The position numbers and the translations under genes are program-made. This document shows positions 24,565 to 36,687 of a stretch of DNA of 64,000 nt, one piece after another. This DNA comes from Adiantum capillus-veneris (lineage: Eukaryota > Streptophyta > Polypodiopsida > Polypodiales > Pteridaceae). The DNA is taken from positions 72,260,381 through 72,324,380 of the forward strand of contig CM043957.1 of NCBI GenBank assembly GCA_014529385.2, in the 5' to 3' direction. Every line of letters starts with the position of its first letter. Positions within the stretch are counted from its first letter, which is position 1. Below the pieces are notes generated by a model. The model searched no databases, was not told the origin of the DNA, and was given only the letters and a program-made list of their open reading frames with translations.

Positions 24565-25437
24565 ATGGCACGCACCAAACAAACCACGAAAGAGCATCCG
24601 CCTGCCAACAAAAACACCCTCCAAGGCTGTGAGAAGCCGGCATGGCTTAAAGGCACAAGAAAACGGCCACGAACACCTGGCCATTCCAAGAACTCTTCTG
24701 GCAGTGGGCATGGTGGTAGGGCACCAGAGTCATGGAGGGCTGTTGAATCTCCACTTCCTCAAGATATAACACCTAGAAAAAGAATGAAGCAACGTGCCCA
24801 GCGCTGGAGAGAAGAACAGGGCCAGCAAACAACAGAGTTAGATAGGGAGCAGCCGTCACGCCACCAATCACAAGCAGGACCATCCAGGACTCGGGTGGTC
24901 TATACAAACACTGAATCAGAGAGTGAGCCACCATGGTTGCGAGATAAAATACCAAGCACATACCGGGTGGCCGTTGGGGGGAAGACACTGCCTTGTGGCC
25001 AAGGAGCTCTCCCCACACGACAAGATCGGTAGCCAAGGGAAGAAGATGAATCAGAAGAGGCTGTAGAACCAGTCCCTAAGCATGTAAATAGGTGCAAGTC
25101 TAAGTTTTTCAAGAAGCCTAAACGCCCCCTTCCAGCAAATGTGCAAGTGCCCCCAAGACAACCGCAGCGGTGCCGAAAAATAGCAAGGGCATTTGCAGAA
25201 ATCCGCCACCACCAGAAGACTACGGAGCTTTTGATTCGACGCGCCCCCTTTGCTCGCACAATGAAGGAGGTGCTTCAAAGCTATGGAAATCAGTATAGAA
25301 TGCAAGAAATAGCGCTAGAGACTATTCAAGAAGCTGTAGAGACCCACATCATTTCGGTGTTGGAAGATACCAACCTATGCACCATTCATGAAAAGCGAGT
25401 GACAATACAGCCAAAAGATATGCAGCTTGTACATTGA
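24565..25437 (+). pseudogene. Histone H3-like protein with long N-terminal tail, one in-frame stop
   Basis: One frame of 290 codons plus the terminator is interrupted only by TAG at 25030-25032, within CAA GAT CGG TAG CCA. The protein starts MARTKQT, identical to the first seven residues of histone H3. It continues with about 200 unrelated residues, then an H3 histone fold: alpha-N and helix 1 in FAEIRHHQKTTELLIRRAPF, helix 2 in ETIQEAVETHI, and loop 2 to helix 3 in EDTNLCTIHEKRVTIQPKD. It stops after MQLVH, about ten residues shorter than H3. Loop 1 has canonical H3 length, not the longer loop of plant CENH3. It lies 0.2 kb after the transposase-like gene in the same orientation. A CAG-to-TAG change would explain the stop. 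The H3 fold is clear; its role is unknown. Confidence 0.85.
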
Positions 25438-25540
25438 TTGCGACAAGACTTTGAGCATTAGCCAAAGTTACCCCTCTTTTTGTATTGCACAACCTTATCT
25501 TTGTAATGTTTTGACTTTCCAATGACAATATGATCAACAG

Positions 25541-26412
25541 TTGTGTCTATTGTGTCTATTATCTTTGTAATGAGATGACTTTGCAATTTCAAGTTCTATA
25601 TGTAATTTCAGTTAATTTCAGTTAATTTAGGTATTTTAAGTATGCTAGGGGGTAGAGATGCCTACCAGGAGCAAAAAAAAGGCTGGCCACAAGGGCGCGC
25701 AAATGGCCCATCCATCAGTTTTGGATGGGCCATTTGCGCGCCCTTGTGGCCAGCTTTGTTTTTGCTCCTAGTAGGCTTATCTACCCCCCAGGGTACTTAA
25801 AAAACACAAATTTACTAAAAGCAATTGGTTTTGCATCACTATTTTAGATGGAGCCTTGTGGCCACCCTTTTTTGGCCATTTCAAGCTTTGAATTCCCCAT
25901 AGGATATCAAAAAAGTTAACATATTGTGAAACCAAGTGTCTATGAAACATTAGTTTTGATTTTTGAAATGTCCAATGTAATTGGGTTTTTTGGTGCAGGC
26001 GTGTACTAGGTAGAGCTAAAGCAGGTGATAATGTGCTGGAAACTTAAATTCAGAATTGGTTTCACCTTTCTAGTGTCCTTGAGGGTGAACATATGCTGAA
26101 ATTTCCATAAAAAGGGTGGCCACAAGGCTCCATCTAAAATAGTGATGCAAAACCAATTGATTTAATTAAATTTATGTTTTTTAAGTATCCTAGGGGGTAG
26201 AGATGCCTACCAGGAGCAAAAAAAAGGCTGGCCACAAGGGCGCACAAATGGCCCATCCAAAACTGGTGGATGGGCCATTTGCGCACCCTTGTGGCCAGCA
26301 TTTTTTTTGCTCCTGGTAGGCATCTCTACCCCCTAGAATACTTAAAATACCTAAATTAACTGAAATTACATACAAAACTTGAAATTTCAAAGTCATATCA
26401 TAATAGACCCAG
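25541..26412. repeat. Nested palindrome between the convergent gene pairs
   Basis: Three levels of inverted repeat are visible. Outer arms 25541-25640 and about 26340-26412 pair with each other (for example atttcagttaatttaggtat). Each arm ends in its own hairpin of about 160 bp, at about 25640-25805 and 26185-26345, with stems containing gctggccacaagggcgc and gatgggccatttgcgc. Between the hairpins an inner pair of about 50 bp (25822-25872 and 26112-26162, aattggttttgcatcactat) is inverted. The region holds no gene and separates the 3' ends of the H3-like gene and the 26676-28163 gene. Confidence 0.85.
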
Positions 26413-26675
26413 TATCATGTGCATCCAACTTCGGTTGTGTTGTTACTTCAAGCAAAAAAGACAGCTTATTGAAACATACCACCAATTACAACAATTTTCA
26501 AGATTGACAAATCACATTTAGAAGAATTTGCAAGATAGAGAGACAATTCCAAATATTTTTATTACTTCCAAAATGGTGATTTTACATCATGTATCTGAGA
26601 AGTTCATAATTTTCTTGACCATTTCTTGGCACCTATTTTGCGCGTAAGGCAACTCCCCAGTCAAGAGGGACTACG

Positions 26676-28163
26676 CTATGGCCTTTGGGTCAATTGAGCC
26701 AATGGAAGCATGTACCCTATCTCGGCAAGCACTTTACCACGAAAGCCAGTGCCAAACGCTCTGCATACAAGGGATCTACGCACTAGGAACACTTGATGCG
26801 CAGTTTGAGCAATGGTGCTCAAACACAAAAACTTGCTCAAAGCTTTCAACAACCAAGTCATAAAATGGGCTTGGGGAGTAAATTCATTATGGATAATGGC
26901 CACATCTCCAGGGGGGAGTTGTCCTAAGTAATGCACAAGGGAAGCTTGAGGTCGAAAGCTCGTCCGCTTGCCACCCGTCCTTGCAGCAAAATCATCAAGC
27001 TCCACGACGTCCTGTCATAAACCGATGAAGGTTGAGAAAAAAGACAATGAAGGATAAAATAGTAACATGAAAATTAGGATATAGTTTACCTCTTTCTCCT
27101 TGTCGTCCTCCTCCCTGTTGCCCGTTGCATCCAAGTCAATGGTCCCATGCACTGCAGATACGAGCTTTGGATCATCAGATGGGAGGTTGCATAAGGGCAT
27201 AGGCATCCTAGCAGCCTCAACCTTGGCTTGCGTGGCTTGGAATTCTTTCTCAGCCACGTGCAACTGCTCTGCTTCCAGGACCTCCACACATACAATTGCA
27301 ATAGTGTCAGCAACAGAGTCCCCAACTGGCAAGAGCTTGATTTCTAGGGCATCTGGCGTATTGTCTAAGGGACATTTGGTGCTGTTGCATAGCACGCTCA
27401 AGCATTCATCCATGCGCAGGCCAAATGCTTTCTCCAAATCATGCATAAACACATACTCCTCCCCATCCACTACCACTGAGGAGAAGCGGTTGATTTCTAC
27501 CTCTGGGATAGCCACATCCGTCAGTGGTAGTGGCACTGGAGTGTCACTAGGGCCAGCCACAACTATGGATTTCTCAACCACTTCCTCGAGACCCTTGGGG
27601 TACTCGAGCTGGAGTGTCTTTCCTTCCGCTGCAAGGTTCATGGGGATAAACTGCTGCTCGTTGGTGTCCTTGATAAAAGACCCAACCTGAAGGTGTGGTA
27701 AGCGGAGCTCCTCCAAATCAGGTTCCTCGCTCACCAAGAAGATAAATGTTACAAGCCGAGAAAGGTACTCCACCCCCAACTTGCGCTTCTTGAGCGCAGA
27801 CACCCCTGGGGCTTGCTCGTCCAAGTAATGGCCTCCATCGGTGGCAATTTCTTGGAATCGTTGCAACCACTTGGAGAATGGGCAATCACCTTTGTGTATA
27901 TAGCACAAAAGATCGCAAGCCACCCAGATCCCTGCATGTGGGGCGATGCATACAGAATATTTTATGATGTGCTCCTCCATGAACGCAAAAATCTCGACAA
28001 ATGCATCCATGTGAAGGCCAATTGTGGCGTCAAGGTCAGGGAGACAAGTAAAAAAGGTGTGGAGGTCCATCTTCCCTTTGTATTTGGTGTCCTCAAGGAA
28101 GACAATGAAGCGTGACAAAGGGGTGGATGGGGGTGCAGATGCAGAGGCTGTGGAAGTATCCAT
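26676..28163 (-). CDS. Two-exon gene of unknown function in the TIR element
   Basis: Exon 1 runs 28163-27090, from MDTSTASASAPPS to DKEKE. The intron 27089-27012 has GTAAAC and a TATGACAG acceptor and is phase 0. Exon 2 runs 27011-26676 (VELDDFAARTGGKRTSF to a stop). The product would be about 469 residues, with no stop or frameshift. An upstream in-frame ATG at 28211 is possible. The first 150 residues look alpha-helical, and a proline/acid-rich middle follows. I see no signal peptide or membrane segment and recognise no family. Being open in a unit where other genes are broken makes it notable. Confidence 0.6.
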
Positions 28164-29588
28164 GTCTAGCCTAGGGTGTAGATAGAGAGTGGAGGAGCTC
28201 AAGAGTTGCAAAATTGAAAATAGTGAATGAGTTAGGCGGCCCCCCTTTTATAATGGACCCTTTTTTAAATCCTTTTTATTATAAAAAAAGAGCACTTTCA
28301 CCAAAAAATGATTTCTCATCTCAATGCGAAAAATTATATTGAAAGACATGATTTGCCGAAGCAAATCATGTTGATTACGTCGGGGATTGTTTTGAAAATT
28401 GCAAAGGTTACAAAGTTAAAAGATCGATAGCATAGTTCCATCCATCCCCCACTCCTCCTCGACCTTCAATTTGTCTTCCATTCTCTTCCCAATCTGCGGA
28501 CATTCATTACAATAAGCATCCAATGATTGACAAATCATGATGTATTGAAAATGTGGTGGAAGGATTCTCACCTTGTGACCTTGTAAACGAAATTGTGCTT
28601 GTTGAAGGGCCTCAAAACCCATAATAACCAAATGTTCTCGCAGATTATTGAGATTCCAATGCTTGTTCACTTGGACTGCCTCCAAAGCATCGTTGGGCAT
28701 CTTCACTGCAATGTCAAAGCTTGCAATAGCATCGTCTACACTTTGTAAGGGAGTCCACACTCCAAGCTTGCACATCCAACGATCATAGTGAAATCTTATG
28801 TACAAGGAGGTGCGGATTTCAAATAGCACATTCCAATACCTGAAGCTCCAACCTTACAAAGGTACCGGTCCCCGTTGTGCATGCCCTCCACAAAACCCCA
28901 GTCCTCTTCTAAAAACCTTCCTAATTCCTCATAATGCACATCTTTACATACAATCATTGTGGTAGTCTCCACAAATCCAAACTCTTTAAAAATGTGCACA
29001 AAATAATGAATAGGCAAACACCAACTCAAGCCCACAGACCCAGAAGCTTTAGAGTATTTCAAAGATTTTTGGACATCTATTATCATCTTTTGCTTGAAAG
29101 ATGATACCGACCACAAATCTGGCACCGGCCACTCCATACTTAATAAGGAAGTTACTTTGATGGGTTCAAGCATTCCAAACGCTTGTGTAGAAGTAGGGAC
29201 AATATAGGAGTGAGAATAGAAGAAAATCCTTCTTTGAACCAGTTTGGTTGGGCAAAGATGTGGGAACATTGTTGCTCCAATATCCGCATGTATAACATTG
29301 AATGTGCTGGAGAGCATTGAATGTGCCGAAGAGACTATGTTGTGGCTGCTCCTCCACCAAAGTGGATGGAAATATGACTATAAATGCATGACAAATCTTA
29401 AGTATGAATCCATAATAACATTACACTGTGATTTCACACCTAGCTTTGTATTCTCAAAATATGTACTTACAATGTGTTGGAAATCGACGTGGTTGTTGCA
29501 ATTGCATGGTTGACATTGAGAAAACATGTTGCACAATGGCTACACTCCCCTTGTCTTTGCGGTTCTTGAAGCCAAGGAGCTTTCCTTT

Positions 29589-29755
29589 CACTACAAGAGG
29601 CTCTTCATATTAGCGACGCTCACACAGTGACGCTCAAAAAAAATTTTCCCGGCGTCGCTATGAGCGTCGCTATAAGCGTCGCTATGAGCGTCGCAAATTT
29701 CTTTGTAAATTTGCGACGCTCATAGCGACGCTTATAGCGACGCTCATAGCGACGC
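29589..29755. repeat. CACTA left subterminal repeat region
   Basis: The motif gcgtcgctat/atagcgacgc is repeated about eight times in opposite orientations, forming a large potential hairpin around 29695-29712. In En/Spm such motifs bind the element-encoded TNPA-type protein. Confidence 0.85.
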
Positions 29756-29849
29756 CGGCTGGGGTAAAAAAATAACCGAGCGCGCCCAAAAACTCAGATC
29801 TCAGATCTGAGTTTTTCGGCGCCCTCAAGCAAGGAGCAGGTAATGCTCT

Positions 29850-29852
29850 CCC

Positions 29853-29915
<63 letters not shown>

Positions 29916-30330
29916 CTTCTCCACACACACACACACACACACACGAGGAGAGGAAGGAGAGCCAGGTATGCTCCTTCCCTCTCCTCATTCTCATGTTCCC
30001 TTCCCCTCTTTCTCTCTCCCTCTCTCTCTCTCTCACACACACACATACACACACACATAGTGTTTTTGAGAGAGAGAGAGAGAGAGTACAAACAAAAATA
30101 AAAACGCACACACACATACATAAACAAAGAATGCACACACACATTGAGAGAGAAAAAGAGAGAGAGAGCATGCATAAACAAAAAACGCACGCATTGAGAG
30201 AGGAAAAGAGAGAGAAAACATGCATAAACAAAAAACGCACACATTGAGAGAGCAAAAGAGAGAGAAAACATGCATACGATCCAAAAAAACGCACACACAT
30301 TGAGAGAGAAAGAGAGAGAAACTAATTTAA
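29850..30330. repeat. Microsatellites and about 50-bp tandem repeats in the CACTA 5' part
   Basis: A CT run (29858-29911), an AC run (29924-29943), mixed CT/AC/AG tracts (30020-30085), then three to four copies of an about 50-bp unit (cattgagagag, aaagagagaga, catgcataaacaaaaaacg) at 30138-30310. Open frames here are low complexity and are not called genes. Confidence 0.8.
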
Positions 30331-31239
30331 CGTCGTAGGAAACTAATTAAAATTAAAAGACCTAAAGATCTAGCCGACGAGGAGTTGAACTCAAGACCTA
30401 TTATTCAAGAGGGAAATGGCATAATCAATCTATCATACTTGGCATGGGTGATAGAAAGGTTATACCATTTATCTCTTTTTATTGGCACACGTGCACACAC
30501 ACAAGAAGAAGAGAGTTATAACGTCGTAGGAAACTATCTTAAAAGACGTTAAAGATTAGGTTATATGTAGACTTACATTAAATTAGATTTAGGTTTATTT
30601 TTAACTAGATTTACGTTTATTTAAGCTAGATTTAGATTTATGTTATATTAGATTAGATTTAGGTCTCCATAGACTGCGATGCCTGCATGAAGCGGGTGAA
30701 GAAAGCCCTCAATGGAATATAGGGTATTGCTGCCTTCACTCATGGTGGGCTCCGTCGATCCAAAAGTACTGGTGAAATGTCTTCAAAAGATAGGGAAGAA
30801 GGTGGATCTTCAGGGCGGCAAGAGTCACTACATCCCCGACACAATGACCATCTAGACAACCTCTAGTCATTAGACTTACGTTAAATTAGATTTAGCTTTA
30901 TTTTTAGTTAGATTTACGTTTATTTAGATCTACGCTTATTTACGTTAGATCGAGTCCACGCAAGAATTACTTATGGTTTAGGGTTTAGAGTTAGACGAAC
31001 AGTAAAAAGATCTACTGTGAAAAGATGTTAAGATGAAGTGAAGTGCTACAGCTAGAGAAGAGGCAAAGGGGTTTTGTCCACTACATGCAGTATCATGTAG
31101 ACGTGGGTGTGTAGATTTCTTGTACCCACAAATATAGGTATTGACCAATAAAGACGAGATTATAACCCGGTGGTTCTGATCTCCGTGCACCTCTAGACCG
31201 AGGTGTGCTGGGATTGGTCATGACTAGAGAATGTGAGGT
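30331..31239. other. CACTA untranslated 5' region
   Basis: No coding sequence is evident. A sequence resembling attagatttaggtttattt recurs several times (30580-30665 and 30870-30960). It is likely promoter, leader or intron sequence of the transposase gene. Confidence 0.4.
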
Positions 31240-31319
<80 letters not shown>

Positions 31320-31320
31320 T
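31240..31320 (+). repeat. GA microsatellite upstream of the CACTA transposase gene
   Basis: About 35 GA units, interrupted once, end 65 bp before the first ATG of the transposase. It probably lies in the 5' untranslated region. Confidence 0.85.
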
Positions 31321-31384
31321 AAGACGAAGAATGCCAATAGAATATTAAATTTGTTGTCCAGGTAATAAGTTTTTTATCCTCATT

Positions 31385-34300
31385 ATGAGTAGCGACGAGG
31401 ATGTGGGACCGTCCAACCGAAACACCTATCTCTCAACGAGGGTCTTATGTCCTTGTAATCAATGCAAGCATGCTGTGCGACGGACAAGACGTGTTTCTTT
31501 GCAGCACGTTCGCAAATTTGGCGAGTTCAATCCATCTATTATAGATCGAGTTGTTGCCAATTATAACTCGTCGGACTCTGACGCTGGCCAACAAGAAGCA
31601 ATCTTGCAACCCAATAGACGTGTTCGCAGGCGCTTTGGTCAAGCAGCATATGTGAGGCCACAAGATGTAGCCTCTGACAGCTCGGGGGATGATCATGCAG
31701 AGCACATTCCCAACGAGGCAATGTTTGAGCCCGAGATTGATGAAATGATCGAGACGATCATGGATTCAGAAAGGCTTATCTATGATGATATGAAAAGTGA
31801 AGCCGATACGCCATTGTATAATGGAGCACGTATGTCTAGATTGAAAGCACTCCTGGTTCTTCTCAACATGCAGGCAAAGTTTGGATGGAGTGACACTAGC
31901 GTCAGAGCGCTTTTCAGGTGATCTATTACAATTAGTTTACTTTAATAGAACTCTAAATGTACAATGATCTGATAGATTTTTACACGACTGTATCATATTT
32001 TTATGTTGTGTAGATTGCTGAAAGAGCACATACTACCAGCTGACAATGTGATGCCAGATTCCCGAGATGAAGCAAGAAAGATTTTGCGAAACTTGGGGAT
32101 GGATTACAATTCTATCCACGCTTGTCCTAATGACTGCATTCTTTTCAGAGGGGAATACACAGACATGGAGAAGTGTCCGAAATGTGATTCCGAAAGATAT
32201 CGAGTAGATCTCCACGGGACAAAAATTCCACAAAAGGTTTTGCGACATTTTCCTCTGCTTCCTCGCATCAAGCATTTCTTCGAATGTAAGTCCATGGCCG
32301 CCCTAGCATCATGGCATGAGGAGAATAAATCTTCGGATGGTGTGCTACGAATTCCTGCAGATTGCGCAGCCTGGAAACATATAGATGGAACATGGTCGGA
32401 TTTTGCCAGGGAAGCTCGAAATTTGCGCTTAGGCCTGGCTATGGATGGCGTAAATCCATTTGGTCAAAGATCAACATCTTACAGTGTATGGCCCGTTGTC
32501 ATCGTCAACTACAACATTCCCCCGTGGTTGACTACGAAGAAGGGGCACCTATGGCTAAGCTTGATTGTGCCAGGGCGATATAAAGTGGGAAATATGGATG
32601 TGTATCTTCGTCCACTATTGGAAGAGCTACAACAATTGTGGATTGGCATAGAGGTGGTGGATATGAGCCGACACACAGGACGACGGAATGCTTTGATCAG
32701 AGGCATTCTAATGTGGACCATGCATGACTATCCCGGGCTAACAGAATGCTTAGGTGATCTATTGACACTCCTCACTCAGACACTGTAAATATTGTTTTTT
32801 CCCATAGTTGATCTATTATCATGTGTATACATGGAGGGCTTCAAACAAGCAGATATAGAGCATGTGTCACATGTGGACCTAGACTGAATGCACGTAGGGC
32901 ACCCTCACTGAAGAAGCAAATCTACGAAGGTCATCAAGCGTATCTTCCAGAGAATCATGTGTTACACGACGGCTTTTTGGGAAGAGAGCCACCAAGGATG
33001 TCTGCACAAGCATGGTTAGAGCAGAAGGAGATGTGCGATGACGGATTGCCTCCAGGGATGAAGAGACTATCTCTATGGTACGAGTTACCATACTGGCCCC
33101 GACTCATGATCAATCACTTGCTCAATCCAATGCACATATTCAAGAATGTGGGTAATCTACTATGGGACCATTTGACCGGCAAGAAAGATACTTTGGGAGC
33201 CAGAGTTGACCTTAGAAATGTGGATCGTATGGAGCAATATTGGCCGCAAACAGCGTCTGATGGATCGATAAAACTCCCTAAAGCACCATGGATTTTCACA
33301 GGAGCCCAAGAACGCAAAGTAAAAGAGGCCATTCGATCTTTGCGGACCCCCACTGGCGTAATGCACTCGCTCCGAACGTGTTTTACTAAAGAAGGAAAGC
33401 TTACCGGTTTGAAGTCACACGATTGGCATAAAATGTGTCAGGTACGTTCATAGTGGTCTTTAATATCATTGCATAAAATGTGGACTTTAATATCATTGCT
33501 GCACATACTTTACAGTTTATTTTACCGGTTGCCATTGAGGGATGTTTGTCTCTCGACATCCGTAACACAATCTACAAACTTGCAAAGCTGGTGCAATGGA
33601 TCTCACAAAAGGAGATCAACGTAGACTCCATACCATTCGCCAAACTAAATGCTGCGGAGCTTGTGTGCATGTTTGAGAAACATTTTCCTACTACCATGCT
33701 AACCATTCAGGTGCATCTTCTTGTTCACATAGTTGATGAGGTGGAAATAGTTGGCACAGTTCATTCCAGATGGATGTTCTTCTTAGAGCGTTTCATGAAA
33801 ACGCTTAAGGGATATGTGCGTCAAAAGGCACGTCCGGAGGGTAGCATGGCAGAAGGTTGGTTGGTATCAGAGTCCCTAGTGTACATTGGAGAGTGGCTAG
33901 ACGGATTTGATAAATCCCGGGACACGCTATGGCGAACCATAGATGATGAGCGCATATCTGGGATTGTCATGTGCAATCTCGGTGTTGAGAAGAAGATGAT
34001 GGAAGATCTAGAGGCTAAAATCAACCGATTTTGCATGCTTCACAATCCAGTGATGCAAAAGTGGATTTCACAATATGAGGATGCAAAGCAAGAGCAACAA
34101 AGGGCACGAATCGAGTGGAGACGGGGAAGACGACCACGGATGCACTATCCAGCGGTTCTGGAGAGCCTACCAACCTTCATGAGCTTAAGATGGTTGCACA
34201 ACCAATTGAAAAGCGCACAACAATGCGGTGACGAAGTGACTGAAGAAGAGTGGGAGTACTCTCGGGGTTGCGCGACCAAGGTAAGTTTGCAATGTACGAC

Positions 34301-35113
34301 TAGCAAGTGACTTTATTTATAAACGTTTGAACGGCCACTCATATTCTTTGTTCGTTGTAGTATAAGTCATACACAGCAGCATGGTGTAAAGGTCGACATT
34401 TTAGGGTGGAACGAATCGACAAAAAGCGTTTTACTCAAGATTGTGGAATCATGGAAAAATTTGAACAGTCTAGTTGACGACGTTCCTCTGATGCAGATCC
34501 TGTGGTGGCGGAACTCACTTACTTCGGCACGCTGCAAGAGATTTTGAGGATCGATTACAGAGGATTTTTTGTCGACTTGTTCGACGTGCAATGGTTCAAG
34601 ATAATCATGGAGGGTCGCAACGCTACTGTGCGTAGAGGAGAGTCTAGTTTTCTTGAGGTGGATTCTACTAAGAAATGGACTGACCTAAGAGACCCTTTCG
34701 TACTACCCGAGCATTGTAAACAAGTAAGTATATAAATAGTTAACATCCCCCTTTTACAAGCTATGTGCTTGAAAGCTCTCATGTAAGTTATGTGGCTCTG
34801 GCAGGTAATATTTCATCCTACAAAGTCTACATCAAACTGGTGGTACGTCATAGAGGTAGCCCCTCGTAGTGCAAGGACGTATGAAGGCTACCATGTGCCA
34901 ATCACAACGGAATCAATGGAGGAGATCAGAGAAGATGCTCAATCAGAAGCCGCTACGGTGGTGCCAGACGAGCATCAAGATGCTACTACTCTATATGGGG
35001 TGCATGCAGAGGAGCTACAAAATGAAACAGAGGATATGTGTTTAAACGGAGAGCTCTATATAGATATAGGAAGTTATGCTGAGTTATGCGAGGATGAGAG
35101 AGAGATCTCTTAA
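31385..35113 (+). pseudogene. TNP2-type CACTA transposase (tnpD-like)
   Basis: Exons inferred from GT/AG sites and frame: 31385-31918, 32014-32753, 32837-33441, 33516-34280, 34361-34723 and 34805-35113. The transposase domain shows CPNDCILFRGEY, CPKCDSERY, LGLAMDGVNPFG with a catalytic-type aspartate, MWTMHDYPG and, across an intron, GLQTSRYRACVTCGP. PMHIFKNV and LKSHDWHKMCQ follow. A DUF4218-like part has VHLLVHIVDEVEIVG and LKGYVRQKARPEGSMAEGW. The last exons match DUF4216 (LTYFGTLQEILRIDYRG, WWYVIEVAPRS). One TGA (34475-34477) breaks exon 5. The enzyme cuts the element at its CACTA ends. Confidence 0.9.
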
Positions 35114-35385
35114 AGCCACAAATATTGTATTTGAACAATTTTGCTCCGTGTTGTAAAAGCTATGGCTCTCTAAGTACCTTCCATGGTGTATAACGCTCTT
35201 TTCTACTCGCGCTCACATCTTTTGATTGAAAATTCTGAGTTTTCGACTTGCCTCTTCTATCACTCGATTCATTGCGTCATTGTATTTATATGCGTCATTA
35301 CGTCATTGTATTTAATGGTCTTTGCGTCATTGTCTACTCTATTCATTCAATATTAAGTTTAAATATTCGTGTGTTTAATGCAGGT

Positions 35386-36687
35386 ATGGATGATGAGGAG
35401 TTTCTTTCTTCTTTGTCACCGTAGCAGAGACAGTGGTACGTGGAGCGTCATCGCTCTGGCGCATCATCGCGCGTTCCTACACCATCTACATCTCCCTCTC
35501 TTTCGGAGCATTCGGCGCGCTCCGAAGCTTCGGCATCGACGAGACGAGCTTCACACTCGTCTAGACACCGGCGCTCTAGTGGTGGCGGTGGCGGTTGTTG
35601 TGGGGATTCCGCCACCGATGCCTCCACACCGCCTCGTGTTCGACGAGGCTCTTTACCCTCCCCTTCTTTGCCCGCCCCCACACCAGCCATAGCATCGCCA
35701 TCTACGCCAGGTTTTTCACGGCTGACTGTTCCTAGAAGCTACACACCTCTACCTACTCCGCCAGGAGCCACCCCACTCGACACTCCTCGCTTCGGGGCCC
35801 AGACGCCGGTGGAGACACCTGACGTCCGTACCCCCATCGACACGCCGCTAGAGACCCCTGCCGGGACACCCAGGTTCACGCGTCACCGGCCAGAGGGCTT
35901 GCCTTACTCCGTCGACATCAGCGGCGGCATCATCATGGATGATGACGGCAAGAAGGTGATCTCGCGCATGCGTGGTCTTTACTCTCAGCTGTTTAGACAC
36001 TACATACTAAACAAATGGAGTGAAGTACCAAGTGATTTAAAAAATAGAGTCATCAGCATACTTCATGATGAGTTTCCCGTTCCAACACGGGATCAGCGCT
36101 TCAATGAAGACCTGATGAAGATTCGAATGCGCGAATACTGCAAACACAAGCGTTCCAAAGTGCAAAAATCAATCAAGAATGGGTGAAACAGGCCAGATTG
36201 GCTGGCCAAAGAAGATTGGAAGAATGCGAAGAAAGCAGCGCGCGAGAATCCCGACAAGTGGAAGCAACAAAAGGATGCAGCCAGAGCGCGAGTAGAGGAA
36301 GGGAGCTCGCACCACTTGGGGAGCGGTGGATGGGCATCATTTGAGGCCAATTTTGTAAGTCTTTTCACATTGCTCTTTATGCATGTTCGATAGTTTAGGG
36401 TTTATGAGTTTTTTAGTTCTAACATAATGAAATCTTTGTATGTTTTGAAAGTGGTCGATGACAGGACGTGATCCCACACCGTACGAGCGCGAGTACGCAG
36501 GCAGGAAGGGCTTAAACGCCCTGATGGACATTCTCAGTTCTCGCGGCGGCATGGTTAGTATTAGGGTTTACTCTTTTTTTTTTTTTGTATTGTTTTATAA
36601 ATGTCTTTATATGTTTATACTTACTGAAAGTTGTCTTATTGTCTTTTTTTGCAGAATCCGACAGATACGCCGCTTGGACGCGATTAG
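35386..36687 (+). pseudogene. Second CACTA gene (tnpA-like, Transposase_24 type)
   Basis: Exons 35386-36354, 36452-36553 and 36655-36687, joined at GTAAGT/AG and GTTAGT/CAG sites. It starts MDDEEFLSSLSP, then has a Ser/Pro/Thr-rich region with repeated TP-ET-P motifs (about residues 80-165). A domain follows with SDLKNRVISILHDEFPVP and RPDWLAKEDWKNAKKAAREN, and a late GRDPTPYEREYAGRKG, typical of the second gene of plant CACTA elements. A TAG at 35422-35424 and a TGA at 36184-36186 lie in frame, so the copy is broken. The product would bind subterminal repeats. Confidence 0.8.

Noticed and set aside
24565-25437. Centromeric histone CENH3
   Set aside because: Loop 1 has the canonical H3 length and the helix 3 region is very close to canonical H3; plant CENH3 has a longer loop 1. 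The long tail is not informative.
25640-26345. CRISPR-like or MITE array
   Set aside because: Only two hairpins are present, in mirror arrangement within a larger inverted repeat; there are no spacers, and plant nuclear DNA has no CRISPR.
29794-30300. Long Leu/Ser/Cys and Arg/Glu-rich frames
   Set aside because: They are translations of CT/GA/AC microsatellites.
30368-30440. tRNA-like sequence (gagttgaactcaagacc, minus strand)
   Set aside because: The putative T arm is suggestive, but no acceptor pairing or anticodon stem can be formed convincingly.
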